Positions 16,339 through 24,843 of a stretch of 64,000 nt of DNA are shown piece after piece; within the stretch, counting starts at the first letter, position 1; every line of letters begins with the position of its first letter. A model generated the notes under the pieces. That model searched no databases and had not been told where the DNA came from. It saw nothing but the letters and a program-made list of their open reading frames with translations. The stretch spans positions 24,244 to 88,243 of the forward strand of contig CAUHNW010000013.1 in NCBI GenBank assembly GCA_959607825.1, written 5' to 3'. Position numbers and translations under genes: made by a program. This stretch comes from HGM13006 sp900757695. Its GTDB lineage: Bacteria > Bacillota > Clostridia > Oscillospirales > Oscillospiraceae.

Positions 16339-17592
16339 ATGGAACTTCGTAATGTAGTTGTGGTAGACGGCTGCCGTACTGCAGTGGGCAAGTTCGGCGG
16401 CGCACTGCGTCCCGTCAGCGCCTATGATCTGGCATGTACCGTCATGAAGGGCTGCCTGGACCGCACCGGCATTGACCCCGCCCAGATCGATGAGGTCATT
16501 ATGGGCCAGTGCCGTCAGACCTCCGATGAGCCCAATATCGCCCGTATGGCCGCCCTGAAGGTGGGCATTCCCGCTTCCGCTTCCGCCCATACCGTCATGC
16601 GCCAGTGTGCCTCCGCCATGACCGCCGTGCAGAACGGCGCCATGCAGATCATGACCGGCCTTTCCGATGTGGTGCTGGCAGGCGGTACCGAGTCCATGTC
16701 CAATGCGGTATTCTATGTGCGCGGCGCACGCTGGGGCGTGGGCACCGGCAACACCGAGTTTGTGGACGCCGTTACCGAGGGTCAGTTCCGCTCTCAGCCC
16801 CAGGAAATGTTTGGCCGCTATAACATGGGCGCTACGGCGGAGAAGATCGCCGAGACTTTGGGCATCACCCGGGAAGAGCAGGACGCTTTCTCCTTTGCCT
16901 CCCAGCAGAAGGCCATTGCCGCCATTGACGCCGGCAAGTTCAAGGACGAGATCGTTCCTGTGGTAGTTCCTCAGGGCCGCAAAAAGCCCCCCATTGTATT
17001 CGACACCGACGAATTCCCCAAGCGTGACACCAGCATGGAGAAGATGGCAAAGCTGAAGCCCTGCTTCAACATCACCACCGATGAAGAGGGCCGCATCTAC
17101 AACAGCTCCGAGCTCACCGGCACCGTGACTGCCGCTTCCTCCTCCGGACGGAATGACGGCGCATCCTGCATGCTGCTGATGACCGAGGAAAAGGCCAAGG
17201 AGCTGGGCCTGAAGCCCATCTGCCGGATCATCGGTATGGGTACCGCAGGCTGCGATCCCCGCACCATGGGCCTTGGCCCCGTGTACGCAGTGCCCAAGGC
17301 GCTGAAGAATGCGGGCCTGACCATGGATGACATTCAGCTCATTGAGCTTAACGAGGCATTTGCCGCCCAGTCTCTGGGCTGCATCAAGCAGCTCCACTGG
17401 GAGGACAAGATGGACATCATCAATGTAAACGGCGGCGCCATTGCGCTGGGCCACCCCGTTGGCTCCTCCGGCTGCCGGATCCTTGTGACGCTGATGTATG
17501 AGATGAAGAAGCGGGGCCTCAAGTACGGCCTTGCCACGCTGTGCATTGCAGGCGGCATGGGTCAGGCCACTGTCATTGAAATGTGCGACTGA
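16339..17592 (+). CDS. Thiolase (acetyl-CoA acetyltransferase family)
   Basis: The ATG at 16339 follows AGAGGAAG. 417 residues, slightly longer than biosynthetic thiolases (about 390). The catalytic set is visible: nucleophile Cys90 in RQCASAM, His372 in GHPVGSSG, and Cys402 in CIAGGMGQ. It should cleave acetoacetyl-CoA, or a closely related 3-oxoacyl-CoA, with CoA. It is followed by BKACE, whose product with acetyl-CoA would be acetoacetyl-CoA if triacetate is the substrate, so the two genes make sense as consecutive steps. Confidence 0.9.
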   Translation: MELRNVVVVDGCRTAVGKFGGALRPVSAYDLACTVMKGCLDRTGIDPAQIDEVIMGQCRQTSDEPNIARMAALKVGIPASASAHTVMRQCASAMTAVQNGAMQIMTGLSDVVLAGGTESMSNAVFYVRGARWGVGTGNTEFVDAVTEGQFRSQPQEMFGRYNMGATAEKIAETLGITREEQDAFSFASQQKAIAAIDAGKFKDEIVPVVVPQGRKKPPIVFDTDEFPKRDTSMEKMAKLKPCFNITTDEEGRIYNSSELTGTVTAASSSGRNDGASCMLLMTEEKAKELGLKPICRIIGMGTAGCDPRTMGLGPVYAVPKALKNAGLTMDDIQLIELNEAFAAQSLGCIKQLHWEDKMDIINVNGGAIALGHPVGSSGCRILVTLMYEMKKRGLKYGLATLCIAGGMGQATVIEMCD

Positions 17593-17636
17593 GCAACAAC
17601 AACGCTTATAGATAGACTGGAAAGGATGTAATTACC

Positions 17637-18539
17637 ATGGCTAAATCCAATAAGATCATGATTCAGGTATGCCTCTGCGGCGCCGGCACCAAGAAGGATA
17701 AGGCACCCACCGTTCCCTACACCGCCGATGAGCTGGCAGAGCAGATCGTTGCCTGCGCAAAGCTGGGCGCTTCTATTGCCCATATCCATGTCCGTGAGGA
17801 CAAGGAAGTGGACGGCGTCATGCAGATCGGCTACAAGTCCATGAGCCTCCAGAAGTTCACCGAGGCTGTGGAAAAGACCCGTGCGCTGTGCAAGAAGGAG
17901 GGCGTTGACATCATCATCAACCTCACCACCTCCGGCGGCGAGTACGAGGACTACAAGCGTCTCCAGCATCTGTCTGCCCTGAAGCCCGAGATGTGCTCCT
18001 TCGACCCCAACACCCTGAACTGGTCCAACAGCTACATCTTCGAGAACAGCCCCCGCTTCCTGAACAAGCTGGCGGAAGAGGTTGTAAAGGAAGACGTAAA
18101 GCCCGAGTTTGAGATCTTCGACACCGGCCATCTGGATTCCGCAATGTACTATGTCAATAAGCACGGCATCCCCGGCAACCCCCATATGCAGTTCATCATG
18201 GGCGTTGGCGGCTCCATGCCCGGCACCGCCGAGAACCTTGCATTTATGGTGGGCCATCTGCCCGCAGGCGCTACATGGTCCGTTTCCGGTATCGGCAAGG
18301 CCCATATGCCCATGATGCTGGCCGGTCTGGCACTGGGCTGCGACGGCCTCCGTGTTGGCCTTGAGGACAACGTTATGTACGGCAAGGACGAGAACGGCAA
18401 CAAGATCATCGCCACCAACGAGATGCTGGTAAAGCGTGCCGTAGAGCTGGCAAAGCTGGCAGGCCGTGAGATCGCAACTGCCGATGAGGCCCGTGAGATT
18501 CTGGGGATTAAGAGAAACTGCCTCCGGGACGAGGGCTAA
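17637..18539 (+). CDS. BKACE (DUF849) beta-keto acid cleavage enzyme, candidate triacetate acetoacetate-lyase
   Basis: 300 residues. Zinc-ligand motifs of the BKACE family are present: His49-x-His51 in AHIHVRE, and Glu243 in VGLEDN. GVGGSMPG and the LTTSGG segment are also typical. BKACE enzymes react a beta-keto acid with acetyl-CoA to give acetoacetate and a new acyl-CoA. In anaerobic phloroglucinol degradation a triacetate acetoacetate-lyase performs this on triacetate. The neighbours (transhydroxylase, thiolase, cyclase-type hydrolase) favour that substrate over the lysine-pathway 3-keto-5-aminohexanoate. Substrate choice is inference. Confidence 0.88.
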   Translation: MAKSNKIMIQVCLCGAGTKKDKAPTVPYTADELAEQIVACAKLGASIAHIHVREDKEVDGVMQIGYKSMSLQKFTEAVEKTRALCKKEGVDIIINLTTSGGEYEDYKRLQHLSALKPEMCSFDPNTLNWSNSYIFENSPRFLNKLAEEVVKEDVKPEFEIFDTGHLDSAMYYVNKHGIPGNPHMQFIMGVGGSMPGTAENLAFMVGHLPAGATWSVSGIGKAHMPMMLAGLALGCDGLRVGLEDNVMYGKDENGNKIIATNEMLVKRAVELAKLAGREIATADEAREILGIKRNCLRDEG

Positions 18540-18543
18540 ATTC

Positions 18544-18646
18544 TTCAGCGGATCTTTTGCGCCGTAACTTCGTTATTTCTCCCTTGAAATACTCGTAGTA
18601 TGTCGGCGGGAGAAAACCTTGTTTCGACGCAAAATCTCACGCTGAA
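18544..18646. repeat. Palindromic repeat element, copy 1
   Basis: A roughly 103-bp element just after the BKACE gene. Ends are inverted: TTCAGCGGATCTTTTGCG pairs imperfectly with CGCAAAATCTCACGCTGAA. The core (18577-18614) folds as TTCTCCC/GGGAGAA arms around ATACT/AGTAT. The core recurs in copy 2, and the same architecture recurs in diverged form at 27338-27435. It has no coding capacity. Confidence 0.7.
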
Positions 18647-18668
18647 AGGGTGCAGAGGAGACAAACAG

Positions 18669-18764
18669 GCGGATCTTTTGCGCCGTAACTTCGGTGCGGC
18701 AACACCGCACAAATATGCTGCCGTATTTCTCCCTTGAAATACTCGTAGTATGTCGGCGGGAGAA
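18669..18764. repeat. Palindromic repeat element, copy 2 with 29-bp insertion
   Basis: From GCGGATCTTTTGCGCCGTAA to GGCGGGAGAA it matches copy 1 base for base, except for a 29-bp insertion holding a small hairpin (GTGCGG-CAACA-CCGCAC). The right inverted end seen in copy 1 is missing. It is oriented as copy 1. Confidence 0.7.
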
Positions 18765-18786
18765 GCTGCGGGAAATAGATTCCCGG

Positions 18787-18815
18787 TTGCGTTTTTTCTG
18801 AATATCGTGTATCAT
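18787..18815 (+). promoter_or_regulatory. Predicted promoter of molybdenum-cofactor operon
   Basis: TTGCGT (18787-18792), 17 bp, TATCAT (18810-18815). A perfect 14-bp hairpin (18813-18826 with 18832-18845, loop ATTAC) overlaps the -10 and the expected start site. It could be an operator, or a 5' stem protecting the transcript. Confidence 0.5.
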
Positions 18816-18873
18816 AGAGGTGCGCCATTACGGCGCACCTCTATGGAAATAACGCCGCAATTCTGGCGGCATA

Positions 18874-18999
18874 CTTCTCCGAGTTCCGGAATCTAAGGCC
18901 ATAGGGCTAGGATCCCGGTTCCTGACCGGGATCCGGTCACAGGGCTGGCGAGGAAACCAACCAGCCTTCCTATGCAGGAATTCTGCCGAAAAGGAGAGG
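18874..18999 (+). ncRNA. Probable molybdenum-cofactor (Moco) riboswitch aptamer
   Basis: A heavily structured leader before moeA. The closing stem is CTTCTCC (18874-18880) with GGAGAGG (18993-18999). A hairpin GGATCCCGG/CCGGGATCC (18910-18934) is followed by GGTCACAGGGCTGG, the loop GCGAGGAAACC and CCAGCC, then CTTCC and GCCGAAAAGGAG. The order GGCC, CAC-AGGGC, AGGAA, GCC-CC, GAAAAGG follows the Moco RNA motif as remembered from the E. coli moaA leader. The location and the terminator just downstream fit a riboswitch that shuts off cofactor synthesis. The class call needs a covariance-model search. Confidence 0.7.
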
Positions 19000-19016
19000 G
19001 CTTGTGCGGATACACC

Positions 19017-19049
19017 ACAGCTCTGCCCTTTTTGGCAGAGCTGTATTTT
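19017..19049 (+). terminator. Leader terminator (riboswitch expression platform) before moeA
   Basis: A perfect 11-bp stem, ACAGCTCTGCC with GGCAGAGCTGT (19017-19027, 19034-19044), is followed by ATTTTT. It lies between the aptamer and the moeA ribosome site, so transcription can stop before the operon. AATTCTGCC at 18970-18978 could compete for the GGCAGA arm. Confidence 0.8.
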
Positions 19050-19067
19050 TCGTTTGGAGGGAATACC

Positions 19068-20306
19068 ATGCAGATGAATCTTGAATTTCAGGAGGCGGCC
19101 CGACTGCTGGCCCAGCAGGTCACACCGGTGAATCTGGAATATGTGCCCCTGACGGCTTCCTTGGGGCGGATACTGGGGGAGACGGTCCGGGCGGGCAGTG
19201 ATGTGCCGCCCTTTGACCGCTCACCCTTTGACGGCTATGCCTTCCGCAGTGAGGACAGTCAGACGGCATCGCCGGAGCATCCGGTGACCCTTCGAATCTT
19301 AGAAGAGATTCCTGCGGGCAGTGTGGGAAAGCGCCGGGTGGTTCGTGGAACGGCGGCAAAGATCCTCACCGGCGCTCCGATCCCGGTGGGAGCGGACTGC
19401 GTTTGCAAATTTGAGGACACCACCTTTACCGATACCAGCGTTACCATTACCCGCAGCTACCGCAGCGGCGGCAACATTGCCCTCCGGGGCGAGGATCTCA
19501 CCGCCGGGGATGTTGTGGCACAGCAGGGCATGGTCATCGACAGTGCGCTGATGGGAACCCTTGCCACCCAGAACGTGGCGGAGCCAAAGGTGTACCGGCG
19601 TCCGCTGGCGGGCGTCATCACCACAGGCAGTGAGCTCTGCGCCGTAGGGGAGGCCCTCACCGGGGGCAAGATCGTCAATTCCAACCGCTATACCTTCCAA
19701 GGGGTATTGCAGGATGCGGGCTGTGTCACGGAGTTCTTTGGCAGCCCCGGAGACAGCGTTGATGAGATCGCAGAGGTCATGGCCTCTGCGGGACAGGCCT
19801 GTGATCTGATCGTCACAACAGGCGGGGTGTCAGTGGGGGACTATGACCTGACCCCGGCGGCCCTGCAGGCGGCAGGGGGAGAGATCCTGATCCAGAATAT
19901 GCAGCTGAAGCCCGGCGGAAAGTGCTGCTTCGGCACCTTGGGCAAGGCCATTGTCTGCTGCCTGTCCGGCAATCCCGCTTCCAGCATGACGGCCTTCTAT
20001 GCGGCGGTGCTCCCCATGGTGCGGAAGCTCTGCGGCAGGAAGGACTGGGCGCTGGAAAAAATCCCGGTGACGCTGCTGGAGGATTTCCCAAAGAAGAGCC
20101 CAAAGCCCCGGCTGCTTCGGGGCAAGCTGGAGCTTTCCGGCGGCGTGGTAGGAATGTATATTACCGGCGAGCAGGGCAATGGGATCCTGCACACCATGGT
20201 GGGCTGCAACGTGCTGGCGCTGGTGCCCCCGGGAAGCGGTCCGCTTCCCAAGGGAACAGTACTGGAGGGCTACTGGATGGACGGGAAAAACGGAGGCGCA
20301 TTATGA
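19068..20306 (+). CDS. moeA: MoeA, molybdopterin molybdenumtransferase
   Basis: The ATG at 19068 follows GGAGGG at 19056-19061; upstream in-frame sequence lies inside the leader terminator. 412 residues, standard MoeA length. Visible motifs: PPFDRSPFDGYAFRS near the N-terminus, TGAPIPVGAD, TTGGVSVGDYD and the GNPASSM segment. It inserts molybdate (or tungstate) into adenylylated molybdopterin. It is first of a five-gene unit with overlapping ends, so it is translationally coupled to the next gene through ATGA. Confidence 0.93.
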   Translation: MQMNLEFQEAARLLAQQVTPVNLEYVPLTASLGRILGETVRAGSDVPPFDRSPFDGYAFRSEDSQTASPEHPVTLRILEEIPAGSVGKRRVVRGTAAKILTGAPIPVGADCVCKFEDTTFTDTSVTITRSYRSGGNIALRGEDLTAGDVVAQQGMVIDSALMGTLATQNVAEPKVYRRPLAGVITTGSELCAVGEALTGGKIVNSNRYTFQGVLQDAGCVTEFFGSPGDSVDEIAEVMASAGQACDLIVTTGGVSVGDYDLTPAALQAAGGEILIQNMQLKPGGKCCFGTLGKAIVCCLSGNPASSMTAFYAAVLPMVRKLCGRKDWALEKIPVTLLEDFPKKSPKPRLLRGKLELSGGVVGMYITGEQGNGILHTMVGCNVLALVPPGSGPLPKGTVLEGYWMDGKNGGAL

Positions 20307-21325
20307 AAAAAGTAAGAGTAGAAGACGCAGTGGGCATGACCCTCTGCCATGATATTACGGCCATTGACGACCATTTTAAGGGCGCGGCCTTTCACCGGGG
20401 CCAGGTGATCACCCGGGAGGATGTGGAAAAGCTCAAGGATATCGGCAAGCAGCACATCTTTATCTGGGAGGAAAACGCCGGTGAGATCCACGAGGAGGAT
20501 GCGGCCCTTCGCCTGTCCAAGCTCTGTGCGGTGGAGGGCGGCGTGTACTCCGGCCCCAGCGAGGGCAAGATGGTACAGAAGGCAGGCGTCCGGGGGATGT
20601 TCCGGGTGAATGTGCCCCTCCAGCGGGCCATCAACTCCATTGGAGATATCACCATCAGCTCCATTCCCGACCACTATCCCGTGGAGGAGGGCGGAAAGCT
20701 CTGCTCCATGCGGATCATTCCCCTGACCACCCAGGAGAGCCAGATCATCGAGGCCGAGCGCCTATGTCGGGAGGCTTCCGAGCCCCTGATGCAGCTGCTT
20801 CCATACAAGCCCCTGAAGGTGGCCTTTATCATCACCGGCAGCGAGATCTATTCCGGCCGGATTTCGGACAAATTTGAGCCGGTGCTCCGGGCCAAGGTGG
20901 GGCAGTATCCCAGCCAGATCATCGGATGTAAGATCTGCGACGATGATCTTCCCATGCTGAAGGCTGCCCTGAAGGAATTTATGGATGCCGGGGCGGATCT
21001 GATCCTGATGACCGGCGGCATGAGCGTAGACCCCGATGACCTGACCCCCACGGCCATTGCCGATGCCGGGGCGGAGGTGGTCACCTATGGCATGCCCTCC
21101 CAGCCCGGCAATATGCTGCTGGTGGCCTATGCGGGAAAGACCTGCATCGTGGGCGTACCCGGGGCGGCGGTAAAGCTGCCCACCACCACGCTGGATGTGG
21201 TACTGCCCCAGATCTTTACCGGGGTGAAATTCAAAAAGGAAGACTTTGTGCGGTTGGGAGACGGCGGCTTCTGCCAGAACTGTGACGGCTGCCACTGGCC
21301 CAACTGTACCTTTGGACGGTATTGA
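20303..21325 (+). CDS. Molybdopterin-binding (MoeA/MogA-like) protein with C-terminal cysteine motif
   Basis: 340 residues. The C-terminal half carries a MoCF-binding fold (VAFIITGSEIYSG, LILMTGGMSVDPDDLTP, GVPGAAV). The N-terminal part is not the normal MoeA domain I. The last 20 residues contain four cysteines and a histidine (FCQNCDGCHWPNCTFG), which could bind a metal or an iron-sulfur cluster. It might be a second metal-insertase choosing between molybdate and tungstate, or a sensor of molybdopterin; neither is shown. It overlaps moeA by four bases. Confidence 0.8.
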   Translation: MKKVRVEDAVGMTLCHDITAIDDHFKGAAFHRGQVITREDVEKLKDIGKQHIFIWEENAGEIHEEDAALRLSKLCAVEGGVYSGPSEGKMVQKAGVRGMFRVNVPLQRAINSIGDITISSIPDHYPVEEGGKLCSMRIIPLTTQESQIIEAERLCREASEPLMQLLPYKPLKVAFIITGSEIYSGRISDKFEPVLRAKVGQYPSQIIGCKICDDDLPMLKAALKEFMDAGADLILMTGGMSVDPDDLTPTAIADAGAEVVTYGMPSQPGNMLLVAYAGKTCIVGVPGAAVKLPTTTLDVVLPQIFTGVKFKKEDFVRLGDGGFCQNCDGCHWPNCTFGRY

Positions 21326-21327
21326 GC

Positions 21328-22281
21328 ATGAGAGATAAATTTGACCGGGAGATCACCTATCTCCGGGTGTCAATCACAGACCGCTGCAACCTCCGGTGCC
21401 GGTATTGTATGCCGGAGGAGGGGGTGTGCAAGCTGGCCCATCAGGATATCCTCCGGTATGAGGAGATCACCGAGATCGTGGAGATGGCGGCGGAACTGGG
21501 GATTCGCAAGGTCCGTGTTACCGGCGGGGAGCCGTTGGTGCGGCTGGGCTGCCCGGAGCTGTGCGGCCAAATCGCTGCGATCCCGGGCATTGAAGAGGTG
21601 GTAATCACCACCAACGGCGTACTGCTGGAGCAGCAGGCCCGGGCATTAAAGGATGCCGGAGTCCGCCGGGTGAATGTGAGCCTTGACACCATGGATTCGG
21701 ACAAGTACAAAACCATCACCGGCGGCGGAGATATTCAGAAGGTGCTCCGTGGCATTGAAGCGGCCCGTCAGGTGGGGATGACCCCCATCAAGATCAATAC
21801 GGTTCTGATCGGCGGCTTTAATGACAATGAGATCCCGGACTTTGTGGAAATGACCCGGGAGCAGCCTGTGGAGCTGCGGTTTATTGAGCTGATGCCCATG
21901 GGCCCCGGGGCGGAATTTGGGGACAGTGCCTACCTGCCGGGGCAGACGGTGCTGGATCGTGTGCCGGAGCTGAAGCCTCTGCCCGGAAACGGCGGTGTGG
22001 CACGGCTCTATCAGCTGCCGGGGGCAGCAGGACGTGTGGGGCTGATCAGTCCTTTGAGCCGCCATTTCTGCGGCAGCTGCAACCGCCTGCGCCTGACGGC
22101 AGAGGGGGCGCTAAAGCCCTGCCTGCACTCTTCCCAGGAGATCCCCCTGCGGGGCCTCCATGGGGCGGCACTGCGGGAGGCCATGGAGAATGCCATCTGG
22201 GCCAAGCCCAAGATGCATGGGGCTTTGGATGCCCATCACAGCAGTGAGGCCGGACGGAACATGAATACCATTGGAGGATGA
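21328..22281 (+). CDS. moaA: MoaA, GTP 3',8-cyclase (radical SAM)
   Basis: The ATG at 21328 is the only ATG near the start, with a TTG six bases earlier; the ribosome site is weak, and coupling to the preceding stop at 21325 is likely. 317 residues. The radical-SAM cysteines are Cys20, Cys24 and Cys27 (CNLRCRYC). The second cluster motif is FCGSCNRLRLTAEGALKPCL, and the protein ends in the functional GG. It makes the first intermediate of molybdopterin from GTP. Confidence 0.95.
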   Translation: MRDKFDREITYLRVSITDRCNLRCRYCMPEEGVCKLAHQDILRYEEITEIVEMAAELGIRKVRVTGGEPLVRLGCPELCGQIAAIPGIEEVVITTNGVLLEQQARALKDAGVRRVNVSLDTMDSDKYKTITGGGDIQKVLRGIEAARQVGMTPIKINTVLIGGFNDNEIPDFVEMTREQPVELRFIELMPMGPGAEFGDSAYLPGQTVLDRVPELKPLPGNGGVARLYQLPGAAGRVGLISPLSRHFCGSCNRLRLTAEGALKPCLHSSQEIPLRGLHGAALREAMENAIWAKPKMHGALDAHHSSEAGRNMNTIGG

Positions 22282-22284
22282 CGC

Positions 22285-22767
22285 ATGGATTTTTCACATT
22301 TTAATGAATCCGGCCGGGCCCGGATGGTCAACGTGGGAGAGAAGCAGGAGACAAAGCGCACGGCCATTGCCGCAGGGCGGGTGCTGGTGAATCGGAAGAC
22401 GCTGGAGCTGATCCGCACCGGCGGGCTGAAAAAGGGCGATGTATTGGGCACCGCACAGATTGGCGGCATTATGGGCGCAAAGAATACCCCCCATATCATC
22501 CCCATGTGCCACCCCATTATGATCACCGGGGTGGACATAGATTTCCGTCTCAATGACGAGGACTGCGCCGTGGAGATCACCGCTACCACCTCCTGCACCG
22601 GTGCCACCGGTGTGGAGATGGAGGCCCTGACGGCGGTATCGGTGGCGGCACTGACCGTATATGATATGTGTAAGGCGGTGCAGCGGGATATGGTCATCGA
22701 CAATATCCGGCTGCTGCGGAAGACCGGCGGCAAGTCCGGGGACTTTATCAGAGAGGAGCAGGCATGA
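22285..22767 (+). CDS. moaC: MoaC, cyclic pyranopterin monophosphate synthase
   Basis: 160 residues, full length. Family motifs include MVNVGEKQETKRTAIA, PHIIPMCHPI and TGVEMEALTAVSVAALTVYD with KAVQRDM, which holds the conserved catalytic lysine region. It acts after MoaA. Its stop overlaps the mogA start by four bases. Confidence 0.95.
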   Translation: MDFSHFNESGRARMVNVGEKQETKRTAIAAGRVLVNRKTLELIRTGGLKKGDVLGTAQIGGIMGAKNTPHIIPMCHPIMITGVDIDFRLNDEDCAVEITATTSCTGATGVEMEALTAVSVAALTVYDMCKAVQRDMVIDNIRLLRKTGGKSGDFIREEQA

Positions 22768-23282
22768 TGGAATGGACAGCAGCGGTAATCACCGTCAGCG
22801 ACAAGGGAAGCCGGGGAGAGCGGGTGGACACCAGCGGCCCGGCATTGCAGGAGATGCTGAAGGAGGCCGGGTATCAGGTGGTCTACACCAAGATCATCCC
22901 GGATGAATATGACCAGATCGCAGACGAGCTGCGCCATTGCAGCGATGACCTGAAGGTGTGCCTTGCCCTGACCACCGGCGGCACGGGATTTTCCCCCCGG
23001 GATATCACCCCGGAGGCCACGCTGTCGGTGATCGAGCGGGAGACCAGAGGCATCCCCGAGGCCATGCGGGCCTTCAGCATGACCATTACGGATAAGGCAT
23101 GCCTGAGCCGGGAGGCGGCAGGCATTCGGGGAGAGACCCTGATCGTGAATCTGCCCGGCAGCCGGAAGGCTTCCACGGAGAACCTTTCGGCGGTCTTGAA
23201 GCCAATCCACCATGGCATTGAGATCCTCCGGGGTGAAACCGCCAACTGCGGCGAAGAGCATCCCCATCATCACCACCAATAA
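22764..23282 (+). CDS. mogA: MogA/MoaB-type molybdopterin adenylyltransferase
   Basis: 172 residues. TVSDKGSRGERVDTSGP, LTTGGTGFSPRDITPEAT and NLPGSRKA are typical motifs of the MogA/MoaB family. It adenylylates molybdopterin before metal insertion by MoeA. It ends with a run of histidines (HPHHHH), unusual and possibly metal-related. Last gene of the operon. Genes for MoaD and MoaE are not in the window. Confidence 0.93.
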   Translation: MMEWTAAVITVSDKGSRGERVDTSGPALQEMLKEAGYQVVYTKIIPDEYDQIADELRHCSDDLKVCLALTTGGTGFSPRDITPEATLSVIERETRGIPEAMRAFSMTITDKACLSREAAGIRGETLIVNLPGSRKASTENLSAVLKPIHHGIEILRGETANCGEEHPHHHHQ

Positions 23283-23290
23283 AGAAAGAT

Positions 23291-23330
23291 AAGCCCCATC
23301 CACAGCTGATTTGCACTGTGGATGGGGCTT
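23291..23330 (+). terminator. Terminator after molybdenum-cofactor operon
   Basis: A 15-bp perfect stem, AAGCCCCATCCACAG with CTGTGGATGGGGCTT, loop 10 nt, between convergent genes. Confidence 0.8.
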
Positions 23331-23343
23331 TGCTGTATGGGGG

Positions 23344-24240
23344 TCAGCTGCGGATGTCCACATCGCCGCTGGTGGTGCTGATATCAATAAGGGCCTCGGC
23401 GCCGGGATCGGTTCCCTGAATGTCCATGTCGCCGCTGACGGTGGAAACGGAACCGGTGCGGTGGGCCGGGGAACCGCTGAGATCCATTTGAATGTTACCG
23501 GAGGTGGTGTCCAGAACGATGTGATCAGAGATCACTGCCTCAATATCCAAATCGCCGCTGGTGGTGGAAAAGCGGGTATCACCGGAGAAGCTGCTGCGGC
23601 TTATCTCGATTTCCCCGGAAGTGGTGCTCATGGACAGCTCGCCATTGACGGTGGCGTCCTGCAATTCCATGTCTCCGGAGGCGGCATCCAGTGTCAACGT
23701 GCCGGAAACGGTCAGACGACCCACGGAGATATCCCCGGAGCTGGTCGCAATGTCCAGTGTCTCGCAGTCGATATCCGTCAGATCCACATCGCCGGACAGG
23801 GTCATCACGGAGACATGGAAGCCCGCCGGCAGGGATACTCGGATCTCATCGGAGTCCGTTCCAAAGTGGAAGCCGAAAAAGCGGTCATTTTTTGTTTTTA
23901 CGGGATTCGGCGTAAAGGTAAAGGTGGAATCCCCAGCGGGGGTGGATTCCAGATTGGAGGAATAGGCCGTGCCCGTGGCGTCACTGTAGCGGATGTGGAC
24001 GTTTTCATCGGCGGAACGGGTGAAGGTGATGTCCTCGTCGGAGAGCATAAACCGGAGGGACTGGGCCTCTGCCGGGGTTACGGTCAGGGAACGCTGCCCC
24101 TTGATGACGCCGGTCGTGGGAACGGCAGAACCCCGCAGCTCCGGCCATGCGCCCTGCACATACCCGGCTCCGGCGACAGCTCCGCCGCAGAGCATCAGTA
24201 CCAGTCCGGCGATCAGGCAGATTCTTGTGAATTTCTTCAT
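23344..24240 (-). CDS. DUF4097-family extracytoplasmic beta-repeat protein
   Basis: 298 residues. An N-terminal hydrophobic segment (about residues 7-28) acts as signal or anchor. The rest is a ladder of short repeats of the form xTTSGDIxI or xSSGDVDL, giving a right-handed beta-helix-like DUF4097 domain. These proteins commonly occur with DUF1700 membrane proteins and PadR regulators, as here. Function is unknown; a cell-envelope stress role is often proposed. No lipobox is convincing. Confidence 0.8.
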   Translation of the reverse strand: MKKFTRICLIAGLVLMLCGGAVAGAGYVQGAWPELRGSAVPTTGVIKGQRSLTVTPAEAQSLRFMLSDEDITFTRSADENVHIRYSDATGTAYSSNLESTPAGDSTFTFTPNPVKTKNDRFFGFHFGTDSDEIRVSLPAGFHVSVMTLSGDVDLTDIDCETLDIATSSGDISVGRLTVSGTLTLDAASGDMELQDATVNGELSMSTTSGEIEISRSSFSGDTRFSTTSGDLDIEAVISDHIVLDTTSGNIQMDLSGSPAHRTGSVSTVSGDMDIQGTDPGAEALIDISTTSGDVDIRS

Positions 24241-24243
24241 GAC

Positions 24244-24843
24244 TTACTCCTTTCCACGAAGCTTCCGGAAGCACCAGCGGTGCAGTCGGGCAAACAGCCT
24301 CAGCAGCCACAGACTCAGGGGCAGCAGCAGGAAGCCAATGCCCGCAGTGAGCAGGCAGCCGCCGCACACAAAGATCCGTGCAGCCAGACTCACCGGATCA
24401 AAGGCCGGGATCAGGCTGACCACGGCACCGGCGATACCCGCCAGAATCATTGCCCCGGCGGAGATCAAGAGCGCACCCAGTACAGACCAGATGGCCGCTT
24501 CCAGCCCGAGAACCAGGCAGAAAAGCGTCAGCCACAGGGGGCTGAGGACAATGGCAAGGGCCAGCGCTGCGCCGGTGAAGCGGCGTGCCTTTGGAGGCTC
24601 CGGGGCAGAAGCTTCATACTGGAAGGGGGGTGCGGCAGGGGGCTCCGATTCCCGCTGGGATAGGATTTTCCGGGAAAGCTCTTCAATGGAGCCAAGGGAT
24701 GCAATGGCCGCTTCCTCGGTCATGCCGTCCTCCACCCGGTCGTCAATGGCCTCTACATAATAGTCCAGCAGAGGGCGAACCTCATCCGGGGGCAGCTGGG
24801 ATAAAGCCCCGCCCAATGCGTTGATAAATTCAAGCTTCTTCAC
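24244..24843 (-). CDS. DUF1700-family membrane protein
   Basis: The start is taken as GTG 24843, seven bases after GGAGAG; a TTG two codons earlier is possible. 199 residues. The N-terminal helical domain (about 1-65) contains the typical ALSQLPPDEVRPLLDYY and SLGSIEELSRKIL motifs, a proline-rich linker follows, then three to four membrane segments. It overlaps the end of the PadR gene. It probably works with the DUF4097 partner three bases downstream. Confidence 0.82.
   Translation of the reverse strand: MKKLEFINALGGALSQLPPDEVRPLLDYYVEAIDDRVEDGMTEEAAIASLGSIEELSRKILSQRESEPPAAPPFQYEASAPEPPKARRFTGAALALAIVLSPLWLTLFCLVLGLEAAIWSVLGALLISAGAMILAGIAGAVVSLIPAFDPVSLAARIFVCGGCLLTAGIGFLLLPLSLWLLRLFARLHRWCFRKLRGKE

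Noticed and set aside
18573..18828. Small minus-strand open frames within the palindromic repeats, with a repeated SRRHTTSISREK peptide.
   Set aside because: The peptide repetition comes from the duplicated DNA element. Nothing suggests translation.
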